DNA of 13,753 nucleotides from CAZWHE01 sp964633825 (GCA_964633825.1 CAZWHE010000110.1:1-13753); one strand, 5' to 3'. Counted from the stretch's first letter, positions 1 to 6,000 are shown. Translations and numbers: made by a program. The notes: a model not told the origin generated them from the sequence alone.

Positions 1-99
1 GCTGCGGAACTTGGGCTAGTTCAATACATAGCCGATCCCTGACCAAGATAACATGGTCTCTGAGCACCTGCTGTCTATAGTATGAATGGGGTATCCGGT

Positions 100-205
100 A
101 ACAAGAAAAAAAGAATAAATCCCCTGACCTCATAACACATAAACAGATATAAATAACAATAAATTTCATTTATCAATAGTCATGTCTTTATCTAAAAGTA
201 TTTAG
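100..205. other. AT-rich segment beside ssrA
   Basis: Composition changes sharply: positions 121-180 contain only 16 G or C in 60 bases, while the neighbouring genes are clearly GC-rich. It holds two perfect small hairpins, ATAAAT-TTC-ATTTAT (159-173) and CTAAA-AGTA-TTTAG (192-205). No ORF of useful length crosses it. It could be foreign DNA, a regulatory region of something left of the window, or decayed sequence; nothing decides between these. Confidence 0.5.
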
Positions 206-343
206 CTGGAAATTCCAGCCTCTGGGACTTCCGGCTCAGTTCGCAACGGCGTCACTATCGGACTGGAAGGTCCGGGTGGCGAAGTGGAGATTCCGGATTA
301 TGAGACCATGCGTCGAATTCGCAGTCGTCTGGGTGGATTCTAG
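206..343 (+). other. Startless open segment, possible gene remnant
   Basis: Between TAG at 203-205 and TAG at 341-343 one frame stays open for 45 codons and reads like real protein: it contains NGVTIGLEGPGGEVEIP and ends YETMRRIRSRLGGF, with mixed charged and hydrophobic residues and no low complexity. There is no ATG, GTG or TTG near its beginning; the first ATG is at 308. It may be the C-terminal tail of a gene whose front has been lost or replaced by the AT-rich DNA just before it. It may also be a chance open frame. I do not recognise the family. Confidence 0.2.
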
Positions 344-415
344 AGAATGGGCTGGGAACCGCTCGTCCCAAGCTAATCCAAGAAGACGCAACGTTATAGA
401 GAAATCGGAGCACAT

Positions 416-450
416 TTCGATTCCCAACCGCACACCAAACGGGAATCGAA
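416..450. repeat. T-loop-like inverted repeat
   Basis: TTCGATTCCC (416-425) and its exact reverse complement GGGAATCGAA (441-450) flank a 15-base loop. The right arm with its edges, CGGGAATCGAAC at 440-451, is identical to 741-752 inside the T-arm of the tmRNA gene, in the same orientation. A complete tRNA cannot be folded here because the flanks do not form T or acceptor stems. It could be a remnant of an attachment site or of a tRNA/tmRNA end. Confidence 0.55.
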
Positions 451-500
451 CTCACCAAAAACCCCACCGCCGTAATCCCCTGTCATTCCACATCTCCAAA

Positions 501-610
501 CCTGGGGACGAGGTGCACGAAGTCCCGAGGTTTCAGAGACAGAGACGCCCGAAACCCCGATTTCCGGGCAAAAAAGCCCTGATCCGGCCCCTACCTCGTC
601 CCGAGGTTTC
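501..610. repeat. Hairpin cluster with 13-bp direct repeat
   Basis: GTCCCGAGGTTTC occurs at 522-534 and again at 598-610, 76 bp apart. Each copy is the right part of a hairpin: 501-509 pairs with 522-530 (one mismatch, loop containing GTGCAC), and ACCTCG (593-598) pairs with CGAGGT (602-607) around TCC. Between them lie GCCCG/CGGGC and GGGC-A6-GCCC hairpins. No function is assigned; this may be structured sequence downstream of ssrA. Confidence 0.4.
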
Positions 611-668
611 GCTCGTGCGGCGTCGCCCACGGTCGCAAAACCTTGGCCCACAGGCCATAAAAGCGAAC

Positions 669-694
669 GGCCCGCCAGGTCACACCGGCAGGCC
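669..694 (-). terminator. Probable tmRNA terminator
   Basis: On the minus strand, 35 bases after the tmRNA CCA, GGCCTGCCGG pairs with CTGGCGGGCC (10 bp including two G-U pairs) around the loop TGTGAC. It is followed by GTTCGCTTTT. The T-run begins a few bases late, so termination efficiency is uncertain. A weaker stem TGGCC-TGTG-GGCCA followed by AGGTTTT lies just beyond (645-658) and could be a backup. Confidence 0.45.
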
Positions 695-728
695 GAATTT
701 GGTCAGAGCGAGTTTGCTCTGGTATGGT

Positions 729-1086
729 TGGTGGAGGCGGCGGGAATCGAACCCGCGTCCCGGGAAGGCCTGAACCGCACGTCTACGCTCATAGCCGCTT
801 GTTTGAGTTTTCGCTTTCCTCCGGCTCCAGGCGGCGGGATCCAAGAGTTCGGCTATTCCGGAGTTTTCTCACCAGGCTCCCCGGAAAAAGAGACTGGCCA
901 GCCCGCTGATCGTCGCCTTCCGGAACCCACGGGCACTGATCCGGTCGACGGGCCGCTTAATTAGGCGGCCAGCGCATAACTTTCGTCTGCACTTAAGGTT
1001 TATTTTCAGGTTTTTTACGAGGCCACCTGAACCCTCGGAGCGCAATACGGATCGGACATCAACCCGGTCGAAACCGGATCGCCCCC
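729..1086 (-). ncRNA. ssrA: tmRNA (transfer-messenger RNA)
   Basis: tmRNA enters stalled ribosomes as an alanyl-tRNA mimic and then acts as a short message that tags the unfinished protein for proteolysis. The 5' end GGGGGCG (1080-1086) pairs with CGCCTCC before ACCA at the 3' end (729-731 is the CCA), making a 7-bp acceptor stem with one G-U. The T-arm GCGGG-TTCGATT-CCCGC is perfect. The first pseudoknot is visible: CGAGG/CCTCG enclosing CAGGT, which pairs with a later ACCTG. The resume codon is GCA at 988-990 after TTAAGT. The reading frame encodes ADESYALAA and stops at TAA (961-963), inside the hairpin GGCCGC/GCGGCC. With the charged alanine the tag is AADESYALAA. CCA is encoded. smpB, its protein partner, lies 15 bases upstream on the same strand. 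Confidence 0.97.
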
Positions 1087-1100
1087 GTATCGTTACTTAT

Positions 1101-1109
1101 ATTATACCA
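1101..1109 (-). promoter_or_regulatory. ssrA extended -10 promoter inside smpB end
   Basis: Read on the minus strand, TGGTATAAT matches the extended -10 consensus TGnTATAAT exactly. It spans the last two codons and stop of smpB (ATG GTA TAA). Its end lies 14 bases before the mature tmRNA 5' end, so a start near 1093 would give a short leader for RNase P to remove. No good -35 is seen 16-18 bases upstream (CTATTC at 17), as is usual for extended -10 promoters. Confidence 0.6.
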
Positions 1110-1575
1110 TATCGGACCGGCCCGAATAGCGCTTGATCTCCCTTTTCGCGTCCTTGGCCTTCATGTCCTGGCGCTTGTCGTAGAGCCTCTTGCCCTTGGC
1201 GAGCGCGATCTCGATCTTGGCCCAACCCCGCTTGAAGTAGATCTTTACCGGAATCAGGGCCATGCCCTTCTCCTTGACTTGCTGGTCGATCTTGCGGATC
1301 TCGGCGATGTTGAGGAGGAGCTTGCGCTTCCGCTTGGGGTCGTGGTTCTCCCTGTTTCCGTGCGTATATTCCGGGATGTGGAGGTTGTGGATGAAGATCT
1401 CGCTCCCCGTAGTCTTGGCATAAGCCTCCTCGAGCGAGGCCTTCCCGTTTCTGAGGGACTTGACCTCCGTCCCGGTCAGGACGAGACCCGCCTCGAAGCT
1501 CTGGATGAGGTGGTACTCGAAACGAGCCTTGCGGTTCGTGGCGATGAGCTTGATTTTTTCTTCTTTGGCAGCCAT
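1102..1575 (-). CDS. smpB: SsrA-binding protein SmpB
   Basis: SmpB binds the tRNA-like end of tmRNA, brings it to stalled ribosomes and places its C-terminal tail in the empty mRNA channel as an anticodon and codon mimic. The 157-residue product has normal family length. It shows the characteristic segments: IATNRKARFEY near the N-terminus, GLVLTGTEVKSLR, EIFIHNLHIPEY, the basic KRKRKLLL stretch, and the lysine/arginine-rich tail DAKREIKRYS. The start is the first ATG and gives the expected N-terminus; the Shine-Dalgarno is weak (GACGGA). A promoter with 17-base spacing sits upstream. The stop codon overlaps the extended -10 of ssrA, so the pair may be read both together and separately. Confidence 0.96.
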   Translation of the reverse strand: MAAKEEKIKLIATNRKARFEYHLIQSFEAGLVLTGTEVKSLRNGKASLEEAYAKTTGSEIFIHNLHIPEYTHGNRENHDPKRKRKLLLNIAEIRKIDQQVKEKGMALIPVKIYFKRGWAKIEIALAKGKRLYDKRQDMKAKDAKREIKRYSGRSDMV

Positions 1576-1610
1576 TTCGATCCGTCACGACTGAGGAAAC
1601 GCCGGTAGAC

Positions 1611-1639
1611 GCTATAATTATTTGGTGAGAGTTTATCAA
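1611..1639 (-). promoter_or_regulatory. smpB promoter
   Basis: On the minus strand TTGATA (1634-1639) and TATAGC (1611-1616) are separated by exactly 17 bases, a good sigma70-type arrangement. The predicted start near 1604 leaves a leader of about 30 bases before the smpB ATG. Confidence 0.55.
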
Positions 1640-1684
1640 CCGGGCCAAGGAAATGACAGACTCCTGGTTCGAACGATTTTTTTA

Positions 1685-1714
1685 TTGGCTCACCCGTGCG
1701 GCACGGAGTATAGT
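1685..1714 (+). promoter_or_regulatory. tRNA-Leu promoter
   Basis: TTGGCT (1685-1690) and TATAGT (1709-1714) lie 18 bases apart, and the -10 ends 22 bases before the tRNA. The predicted start near 1721 would give a short 5' leader for RNase P. It is divergent from the smpB promoter. Confidence 0.5.
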
Positions 1715-1736
1715 GATGCGCCTTGAAAATCGAAAA

Positions 1737-1824
1737 GCCGAGGTGGCGGAATTGGCAGACGCGCTAGATTCAGGGTCTAGTCCCCTTTTAGGGGGTGGGG
1801 GTTCAAGTCCCCCCTTCGGCACCA
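1737..1824 (+). tRNA. tRNA-Leu (anticodon CAG)
   Basis: The 88-base cloverleaf is complete, with CCA encoded. GCCGAGG pairs with CTTCGGC in the acceptor stem (one G-U). The anticodon stem CTAGA/TCTAG encloses TTCAGGG, giving anticodon CAG at 1771-1773, which reads CUG. A long variable arm (CCCC-TTTTA-GGGG), typical of class II leucine tRNAs, precedes a T-arm with GGGGG-TTCAAGT-CCCCC. It has its own promoter and a possible terminator, and folE follows on the same strand. Confidence 0.97.
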
Positions 1825-1834
1825 GCAATGACCG

Positions 1835-1865
1835 GGGGATCTGCGGCCGCGAGCCACGGATCCCC
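1835..1865 (+). terminator. Possible terminator after tRNA-Leu
   Basis: GGGGATC (1835-1841) pairs with GATCCCC (1859-1865) around a loop that itself contains the palindrome GCGGCCGC, followed by TGTTTCTTGTC. The T-run is broken, so it may be only partly effective and allow read-through into folE. A second small hairpin GGCCGC/GCGGCC (1890-1908) lies in the folE leader. Confidence 0.4.
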
Positions 1866-1924
1866 TGTTTCTTGTCCGCTCGAAAAAGAGGCCGCCACAG
1901 GAGCGGCCCGATCCGAGGTCGATC

Positions 1925-2473
1925 ATGAAAGAACTCATCAAAAACCTGCTGACCCAGCTTGGCGAGGACCCTTCCCGCGAAGGGCTTCTCATGACCCCGG
2001 AACGGGTTGAGACTTCGCTCCGCGCCCTCACTTCGGGGTACTCGAAAAACGTCGAAGAGGTCCTGAACGGCGCCATCTTCAAGGAGGATTGCGACGAGAT
2101 GGTGCTCTGCAGGGACATCGACATCTTCAGCCTCTGCGAACACCACCTCCTCCCCTTCTACGGCAGGTGCCACGTGGCCTACATCCCCGACGGAAAAATC
2201 ATCGGCGTCTCCAAGATCGTCCGCCTCGTCGAGGTCTTCGCCCGCCGCCTCCAGGTTCAGGAGCGCCTGACAGGCCAGATCGCCGACAGCCTTATGGAAG
2301 CCCTCCAGCCGCTCGGCGTCGGTGTCGTGGTGGAAGCCTTTCACCTCTGCATGGCCATGCGCGGCGTGGAAAAGCAGAACTGCACCCTCGTAACGAGCTC
2401 GATGCTGGGCTGTTTCAGGGAAGAAGCGGCCACGCGATCGGAGTTCATGAACCTCGCCCTCGTCCGGAAATAG
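1925..2473 (+). CDS. folE: GTP cyclohydrolase I
   Basis: This cytosolic zinc enzyme converts GTP to 7,8-dihydroneopterin triphosphate, the first step of folate synthesis and, in many bacteria, also of queuosine synthesis. The 182-residue product has the family's usual bacterial length. The zinc ligands match those known for E. coli: Cys71 and His74 in SLCEHHLLPFYG, and Cys142 in HLCMAMRGVEK. Other family segments include the N-terminal GEDPSREGLLMTPERV, the GVSKIVRLVEVFARRLQVQE helix region and TSSMLGCFRE. The start is well set: GAGGT (1915-1919) lies 5 bases before ATG. No other folate gene is adjacent; the nearest plus-strand gene is tRNA-Leu. Confidence 0.97.
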   Translation: MKELIKNLLTQLGEDPSREGLLMTPERVETSLRALTSGYSKNVEEVLNGAIFKEDCDEMVLCRDIDIFSLCEHHLLPFYGRCHVAYIPDGKIIGVSKIVRLVEVFARRLQVQERLTGQIADSLMEALQPLGVGVVVEAFHLCMAMRGVEKQNCTLVTSSMLGCFREEAATRSEFMNLALVRK

Positions 2474-2494
2474 AAGGCGCGGCGGTTGGTCACC

Positions 2495-2557
2495 GTGCGG
2501 CGACGGTCCCGTGCGGTGGCAGTGCGGCGGTCGGCGGCAGTGCGGCGGCCGAGGTCA
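2495..2557. repeat. GTGCGG short repeats between convergent genes
   Basis: GTGCGG begins at 2495, 2511, 2522 and 2540. The last two units are 18 bases each, and within them GGCAGTGCGGCGG is exactly duplicated (2518-2530 and 2536-2548). The array fills the gap between folE and the end of the convergent TPR gene. A small stem ACCGT-GCGGCG-ACGGT lies in it. No T-run follows on either strand, so it is not a classic terminator. Confidence 0.5.
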
Positions 2558-4540
2558 CTCCTTCGCCTCTTTCCCGATCCTGTCCATCCCCTCGCTGATG
2601 AAGATCTCCATCTCGATCGCCTCGGCCTCCATGCCGCGGCTGCGGTAGATCTCCTTCAGCCGGGAGGCGGCGATGAGGGAGTCGCGGGAGAGATTCACCG
2701 CGGTGTAGAAAGCGAGGAAAGCCTCCTCGTCCTCTCCCTTATCGGCGAGGAGGATTCCGCGCAGCTCGTAGGCCCAGGCAACGGCCGGATTCCGCGGCAG
2801 CTCGGCAATGGCCGAGCCGGCGAGCTCCATGGCTCGATCGTGTTTCCCGTCGAGATACAGCGCCTCGCACAAGGCGCGCAGGTCGGCCAGAAGCATGCCC
2901 AGGTTCCGGGCGAAGAGATCGGCACTGCCGGAGAGCCTGTAAGCGGCCGCGAAGAGAGGGAGGGCGCCCTCGAGATCGCCCCGCTTGACGAGAATGTATC
3001 CGAGGGCGTCGAGAGCCTGGCAGTCTTCGGGATCGTCGCCGAGGATCCCGCGGAGCATCGATTCGGCCCGGGCCCTCTCTCCGAGCTCGTAGTGGGAGAT
3101 CGCCTCGTTGATGCCGGCCATGTTCAAGGCGGGATCGAGGGAGCGGGCTTTTCCGAACGTAGCGATCGCCTCCTTGTGGCGCCCCGCTTCCTGGAGGGCC
3201 GTGCCCAGGTTGAAGTGGAGCGTGGGAGACCCGGGATAGAGGGCGACCCCCTTCTCGAAAAGGGCGAGGTCGCTCTGCCAGTCGAGGCACCGCTCGCGCG
3301 TCCTGCCGCCGAGAAGGACGAGGCCGGCGAGACAGAGAGCCACGAGAGGCCACGCGAGGCGGCGCCATCGTGCGACAAGAAAGGAGGCGAACGAGGCGGC
3401 GAGAACGGCGAGCCCGGCGGATGCCGTGTAGAGGTGGCGCTCGAAAAAGGGAAAGTCCATCTCGCGGAAACCATATGCCATGGGAACCAGCGTGGACACG
3501 AAGAGAAGGGAGAAAAGAAAGAGACCCGACCCGATCAGCGGGGCCCTCTTCCCCTTCTTCCAGCTCCAGACGAGGAGCGCGGCCGCAGCAACAAGAACGA
3601 GCCCACCCGCTGCGGCGGACCAGGTCCAGGGTGAGGCGGCGAGCTCGACGGGGCGCGCGATGTTGAGATCATGGGGATAGACGAGAAGGCCGAGATATTG
3701 CGGAACGAGGGAGAGAAAAGTCGCCATGCGCTCGCTCGAGCTGCCTCGGCCGTAAAAAAGCCCCTCGCCTCCCCCATAGCCGCCGGCCGCGATGCGGAGC
3801 ACGAAATAAACGAGAAGAACAGCAGCGAGAGTGGTCAGGCTCCAAGCCGTCGTCCGCCCCGATCCGGGACGCGACGTCGCCAGGAGCGCGACGACGATAA
3901 GGAGGACGAAAGCGCTCTCCTTGAAGAGGAGCGCCGCAAGAAGGAGAACGATTCCGAGACAGAGGCTGCTCCAGGCCGGCGCCTCTCCCTTCAGCTCTCC
4001 GTTCCGTCTGCCCAGGAAGGCGAGATAAAACCAGAGCGCGGCACAGATGAAGAGGAAGGCGAGGACATTCGCCCCGCCCGAGATCCAGGCCACCGATTCG
4101 GTCTGCACGGGATGGACGGAGAAGAGCAGGGCCGCGCCCGCAGCCGGGACGACGGATACGCCGCATCGGACGAGGACGAGAAGAAGGAGGATCGATGCCC
4201 CGGCGTGGGCGAGGAGATTGACGAGATGGAACCCGATGGGGTCGGGCCCGAAGAGGATGTATTCCGCCCTGAAGAGCAGAATCAGGAGGGGCCTGTAGAA
4301 ATCGGAGCTCCCCCCTTCGCCCGCGAAGAAGCGGCTCCCCAATATGTCGGTAACCGATATGTTTTCACCCGTGACCAGGGAATTGACCTCGATGAGGAAG
4401 GGATCGTCATAGACGAAACCGCTTCGCAGGGTTCCGAGATAGCAGAACAGGGTGACCGCCCCGACCAGGACAACGGCGATGAGAAGCCTTCTCTCCTCTG
4501 CGGCTTTGTTCAAATCTTCGCTCCGGCTTTGCTCCGGCAT
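2555..4540 (-). CDS. TMTC-like membrane protein with C-terminal TPR repeats
   Basis: This 661-residue integral membrane protein resembles the TMTC/DUF1736 group of GT-C-fold glycosyltransferases. Residues about 18-36 form the first membrane segment. They are followed by the outer-loop acidic pair VYDDPFL (Asp45-Asp46), a typical GT-C position for binding a lipid-linked sugar. HPVQTESVAWISGGANVL (143-160) fits the family signature HP(I/V)xTExVAWI. Many further hydrophobic segments run to about 412, and FPFFERHLY (363-371) is the later loop. From about 423 to 640 there are tetratricopeptide-like helices, for example SPTLHFNLGTALQEAGRHKEAIATFGKA. It lies 16 bases after the thioredoxin/HEAT gene and is probably cotranscribed. 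Glycosyl transfer to exported protein is an inference from the family; the acceptor is unknown. The Shine-Dalgarno is weak. Confidence 0.8.
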   Translation of the reverse strand: MPEQSRSEDLNKAAEERRLLIAVVLVGAVTLFCYLGTLRSGFVYDDPFLIEVNSLVTGENISVTDILGSRFFAGEGGSSDFYRPLLILLFRAEYILFGPDPIGFHLVNLLAHAGASILLLLVLVRCGVSVVPAAGAALLFSVHPVQTESVAWISGGANVLAFLFICAALWFYLAFLGRRNGELKGEAPAWSSLCLGIVLLLAALLFKESAFVLLIVVALLATSRPGSGRTTAWSLTTLAAVLLVYFVLRIAAGGYGGGEGLFYGRGSSSERMATFLSLVPQYLGLLVYPHDLNIARPVELAASPWTWSAAAGGLVLVAAAALLVWSWKKGKRAPLIGSGLFLFSLLFVSTLVPMAYGFREMDFPFFERHLYTASAGLAVLAASFASFLVARWRRLAWPLVALCLAGLVLLGGRTRERCLDWQSDLALFEKGVALYPGSPTLHFNLGTALQEAGRHKEAIATFGKARSLDPALNMAGINEAISHYELGERARAESMLRGILGDDPEDCQALDALGYILVKRGDLEGALPLFAAAYRLSGSADLFARNLGMLLADLRALCEALYLDGKHDRAMELAGSAIAELPRNPAVAWAYELRGILLADKGEDEEAFLAFYTAVNLSRDSLIAASRLKEIYRSRGMEAEAIEMEIFISEGMDRIGKEAKE

Positions 4541-4556
4541 TCGAAACTGCGGGACT

Positions 4557-5891
4557 TCAGAGCCCCCACCTGCTGCGCTTGGGCGGCCACTTGGCGTTCC
4601 GGATGATTTCGTCCCCGGCGTACTTTTCGAGATGCTGGTGGTAAGCGTGCGTGTCGCGCCCGCCCACCCTGTGGATCGCGTCCTCGAGAAGAATGATCAT
4701 CCGGTACGTGCCGGCTTCCTCCATCTTCTTCTTCAGGAGAGGGAGCGACTCCTTGGAACGCATCCATCCCAGAGCCCAGCAGGCGCAGGCCGCCAGGGAA
4801 GGATCCTTGGCCGCGGCGAGGTCTTCGAGAACCGGCCGGGCTTTTCCCGGCGCGGCGCATCCCACGATTCCGAGAGCCACTGCGGCGTTCCGTTTTTTCA
4901 ACGGGTCTTTCGATTTCACTTCCCGCTCCAGCCGGGCCGCGACATCTGAGTCGCCTGGACCGCTCGCCGCGAGGGCCCGGAGCAGGGCGGAGTAGACGCC
5001 CGAATCCCTTTCCCTCTTGAGCCACGACCGGATTCCATATATCGTCTCGGGAAGGGCGATCTCTTCGAGAGAGACGGCGGCGTGGAGGCGCAGCGTCCGG
5101 TCCTTGTGTTTCGCGAATCCGAGCAGAAAGGAGCAGCCCCTCTCGTTGCCGCGGAAACCGATCTCGCGGAGAAGATGAACAGCCACGGGCCGGGCGGCGG
5201 CCTCGCTGAAATATTTTTCGAGGCGGGGATAGACCCATTCGCCCTTCCAGCGGACGAGCTTTTCCAGAATGAAGCGCCGTTGCGACGGATCGACGCTGTT
5301 CAGCCGGGCGAGCTCCCGGACGAAGCGCTTCTGATCATCGTCCACGGCGCTGAAGACGCCCTCCTCTCCCAGGGGCTCGACCCTGCTCAGGACCTTCTTC
5401 ATCATCCTCTTCAGCTCGGCCGGCGACCGGATGCTGTCCCTGCTCTCCAGGATATGTCCCCGGGGATGAATGAAGAGGTGGCCGGGGGCTTGAACGGCAT
5501 CCCCCTTCAGAAAGACCGTCCGGGCCCGGGCCCAGACCGCCTGATGCCCGGAGCACGTCGCGTTGGGAAAGCGGGCGCACACATTCCTGAACAGGCCGTC
5601 GCCGCTGGTGACGACGATGTCGTCGTGTTCATCCAGGGAGGCGGCGAGACAGATGAAGAGCTTGGAGAGCGCGACCACCTCGGAATGGCAGTAAGTGTTC
5701 TCGTACAGCTTCCGGCAGGCGGCTTTCTCGTCGGCGTGAAACACGATGAACACGGGTCTCCCACTCTTTTTCGCGTCGAGGAAAGCCTCGTCGAAACCGT
5801 CCCGCCATTGGATCAGCGCTCCCTCGTCCTCCGGCGCCGGACAGAGAAGCAACAGGATGATCAACCAACACGACCTGGGAAACATGTTCAT
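4557..5891 (-). CDS. Exported thioredoxin-fold and HEAT-repeat protein
   Basis: This 444-residue protein has an N-terminal hydrophobic signal (about 7-18), so it probably acts outside the cytoplasm. Residues 28-165 fit a thioredoxin-like domain: FDEAFLDAKKSGRPVFIVFHAD, then AACRKL, and QAPGHLFIHPRG with the expected cis-proline (Pro136). At the CXXC site the sequence is DEKAAC, so the usual Trp-Cys has become Glu-Lys and only Cys59 remains. Two further cysteines (105, 113) sit in an inserted loop. From about 205 to 410 helical HEAT/armadillo-type repeats follow, such as KKRNAAVALGIVG and SLAACACWALGWM. Disulfide reductase activity is unlikely; a scaffold or binding role is inferred. The ATG at 5885 (Met3) may be the true start, since GGGG lies a proper 8 bases before it but touches the first ATG. 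The TMTC-like gene follows closely. Confidence 0.75.
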   Translation of the reverse strand: MNMFPRSCWLIILLLLCPAPEDEGALIQWRDGFDEAFLDAKKSGRPVFIVFHADEKAACRKLYENTYCHSEVVALSKLFICLAASLDEHDDIVVTSGDGLFRNVCARFPNATCSGHQAVWARARTVFLKGDAVQAPGHLFIHPRGHILESRDSIRSPAELKRMMKKVLSRVEPLGEEGVFSAVDDDQKRFVRELARLNSVDPSQRRFILEKLVRWKGEWVYPRLEKYFSEAAARPVAVHLLREIGFRGNERGCSFLLGFAKHKDRTLRLHAAVSLEEIALPETIYGIRSWLKRERDSGVYSALLRALAASGPGDSDVAARLEREVKSKDPLKKRNAAVALGIVGCAAPGKARPVLEDLAAAKDPSLAACACWALGWMRSKESLPLLKKKMEEAGTYRMIILLEDAIHRVGGRDTHAYHQHLEKYAGDEIIRNAKWPPKRSRWGL

Positions 5892-5914
5892 CCCCGCGGG
5901 GGCTCATTTATAAT
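5887..5914 (+). promoter_or_regulatory. Candidate promoter of LolA-like gene
   Basis: A perfect TATAAT (5909-5914) is preceded at 16 bases by the weak -35 TTCATC. A start near 5921 would leave an 80-base leader before the TTG start at 6001. A second TTATAG at 5948 lacks a usable -35. Confidence 0.35.
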
Positions 5915-5945
5915 GAATGACCGGAACATTTATGGAAACCGTCAG

Positions 5946-5974
5946 ATTATAGCGTCTCTCACCCGGTTGAGAAA
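5946..5974 (-). promoter_or_regulatory. Candidate promoter of thioredoxin/HEAT operon
   Basis: On the minus strand TATAAT (5946-5951) follows TTTCTC (5969-5974) at 17 bases. A start near 5939 would give a leader of about 50 bases. The palindrome CCCCGCGGGG (5892-5901) then sits immediately before the start codon and could hide the ribosome site in a hairpin. Confidence 0.4.
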
Positions 5975-6000
5975 CACGCCTTTTCGAGAGGAGACCCTTC

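Larger units (their letters stand above)
1..728. other. Gene-free flank downstream of ssrA
   Basis: No frame here gives a convincing protein. The longest plus-strand frame (276-773) runs into the antisense of the tmRNA 3' end and reads RRRESNPRP, the usual false translation of a T-arm. What can be seen: a small hairpin GAACT/AGTTC (7-11 with 18-22), AT-rich DNA at about 100-205, an open but startless segment (206-343), a T-loop-like inverted repeat (416-450), a cluster of short hairpins with a 13-bp direct repeat (501-610), and a possible tmRNA terminator (669-694). Being directly 3' of ssrA, a common integration target, it is a natural place for island scars, but no integrase gene is present in the window. 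Confidence 0.6.

Noticed and set aside
394..651. 85-codon minus-strand ORF downstream of ssrA
   Set aside because: It crosses the hairpin cluster and the T-loop-like repeat, has no ribosome site and no recognisable motif.
276..773. 165-codon plus-strand ORF
   Set aside because: It ends RRRESNPRPGKA, the well-known false translation of the complement of a tmRNA/tRNA T-arm, overlaps ssrA and is arginine/proline-rich without any domain.
1664..1690. GGTTCGAACG followed by seven Ts upstream of tRNA-Leu, considered as a tRNA remnant or terminator
   Set aside because: No T-stem or acceptor stem can be drawn and there is no hairpin before the T-run. The T-run lies just before the -35 of the tRNA promoter.
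1653..1928. 91-codon plus-strand ORF
   Set aside because: It runs through tRNA-Leu and its variable and T arms, which explains the GSSPLLGGGGSSPP stretch.
2490..2560. GTGCGG repeats considered as a CRISPR array
   Set aside because: Units are too short (11-18 bases), lack distinct spacers and are not near any cas gene.
2486..3634. 382-codon plus-strand ORF opposite the TPR gene
   Set aside because: It is antisense to a clear membrane/TPR protein, and its charged, low-complexity make-up reflects GC-rich codon shadowing.
3671..4606. 311-codon plus-strand ORF opposite the membrane domain
   Set aside because: It is rich in Glu, Arg and Asp because it mirrors hydrophobic codons; no domain is visible.
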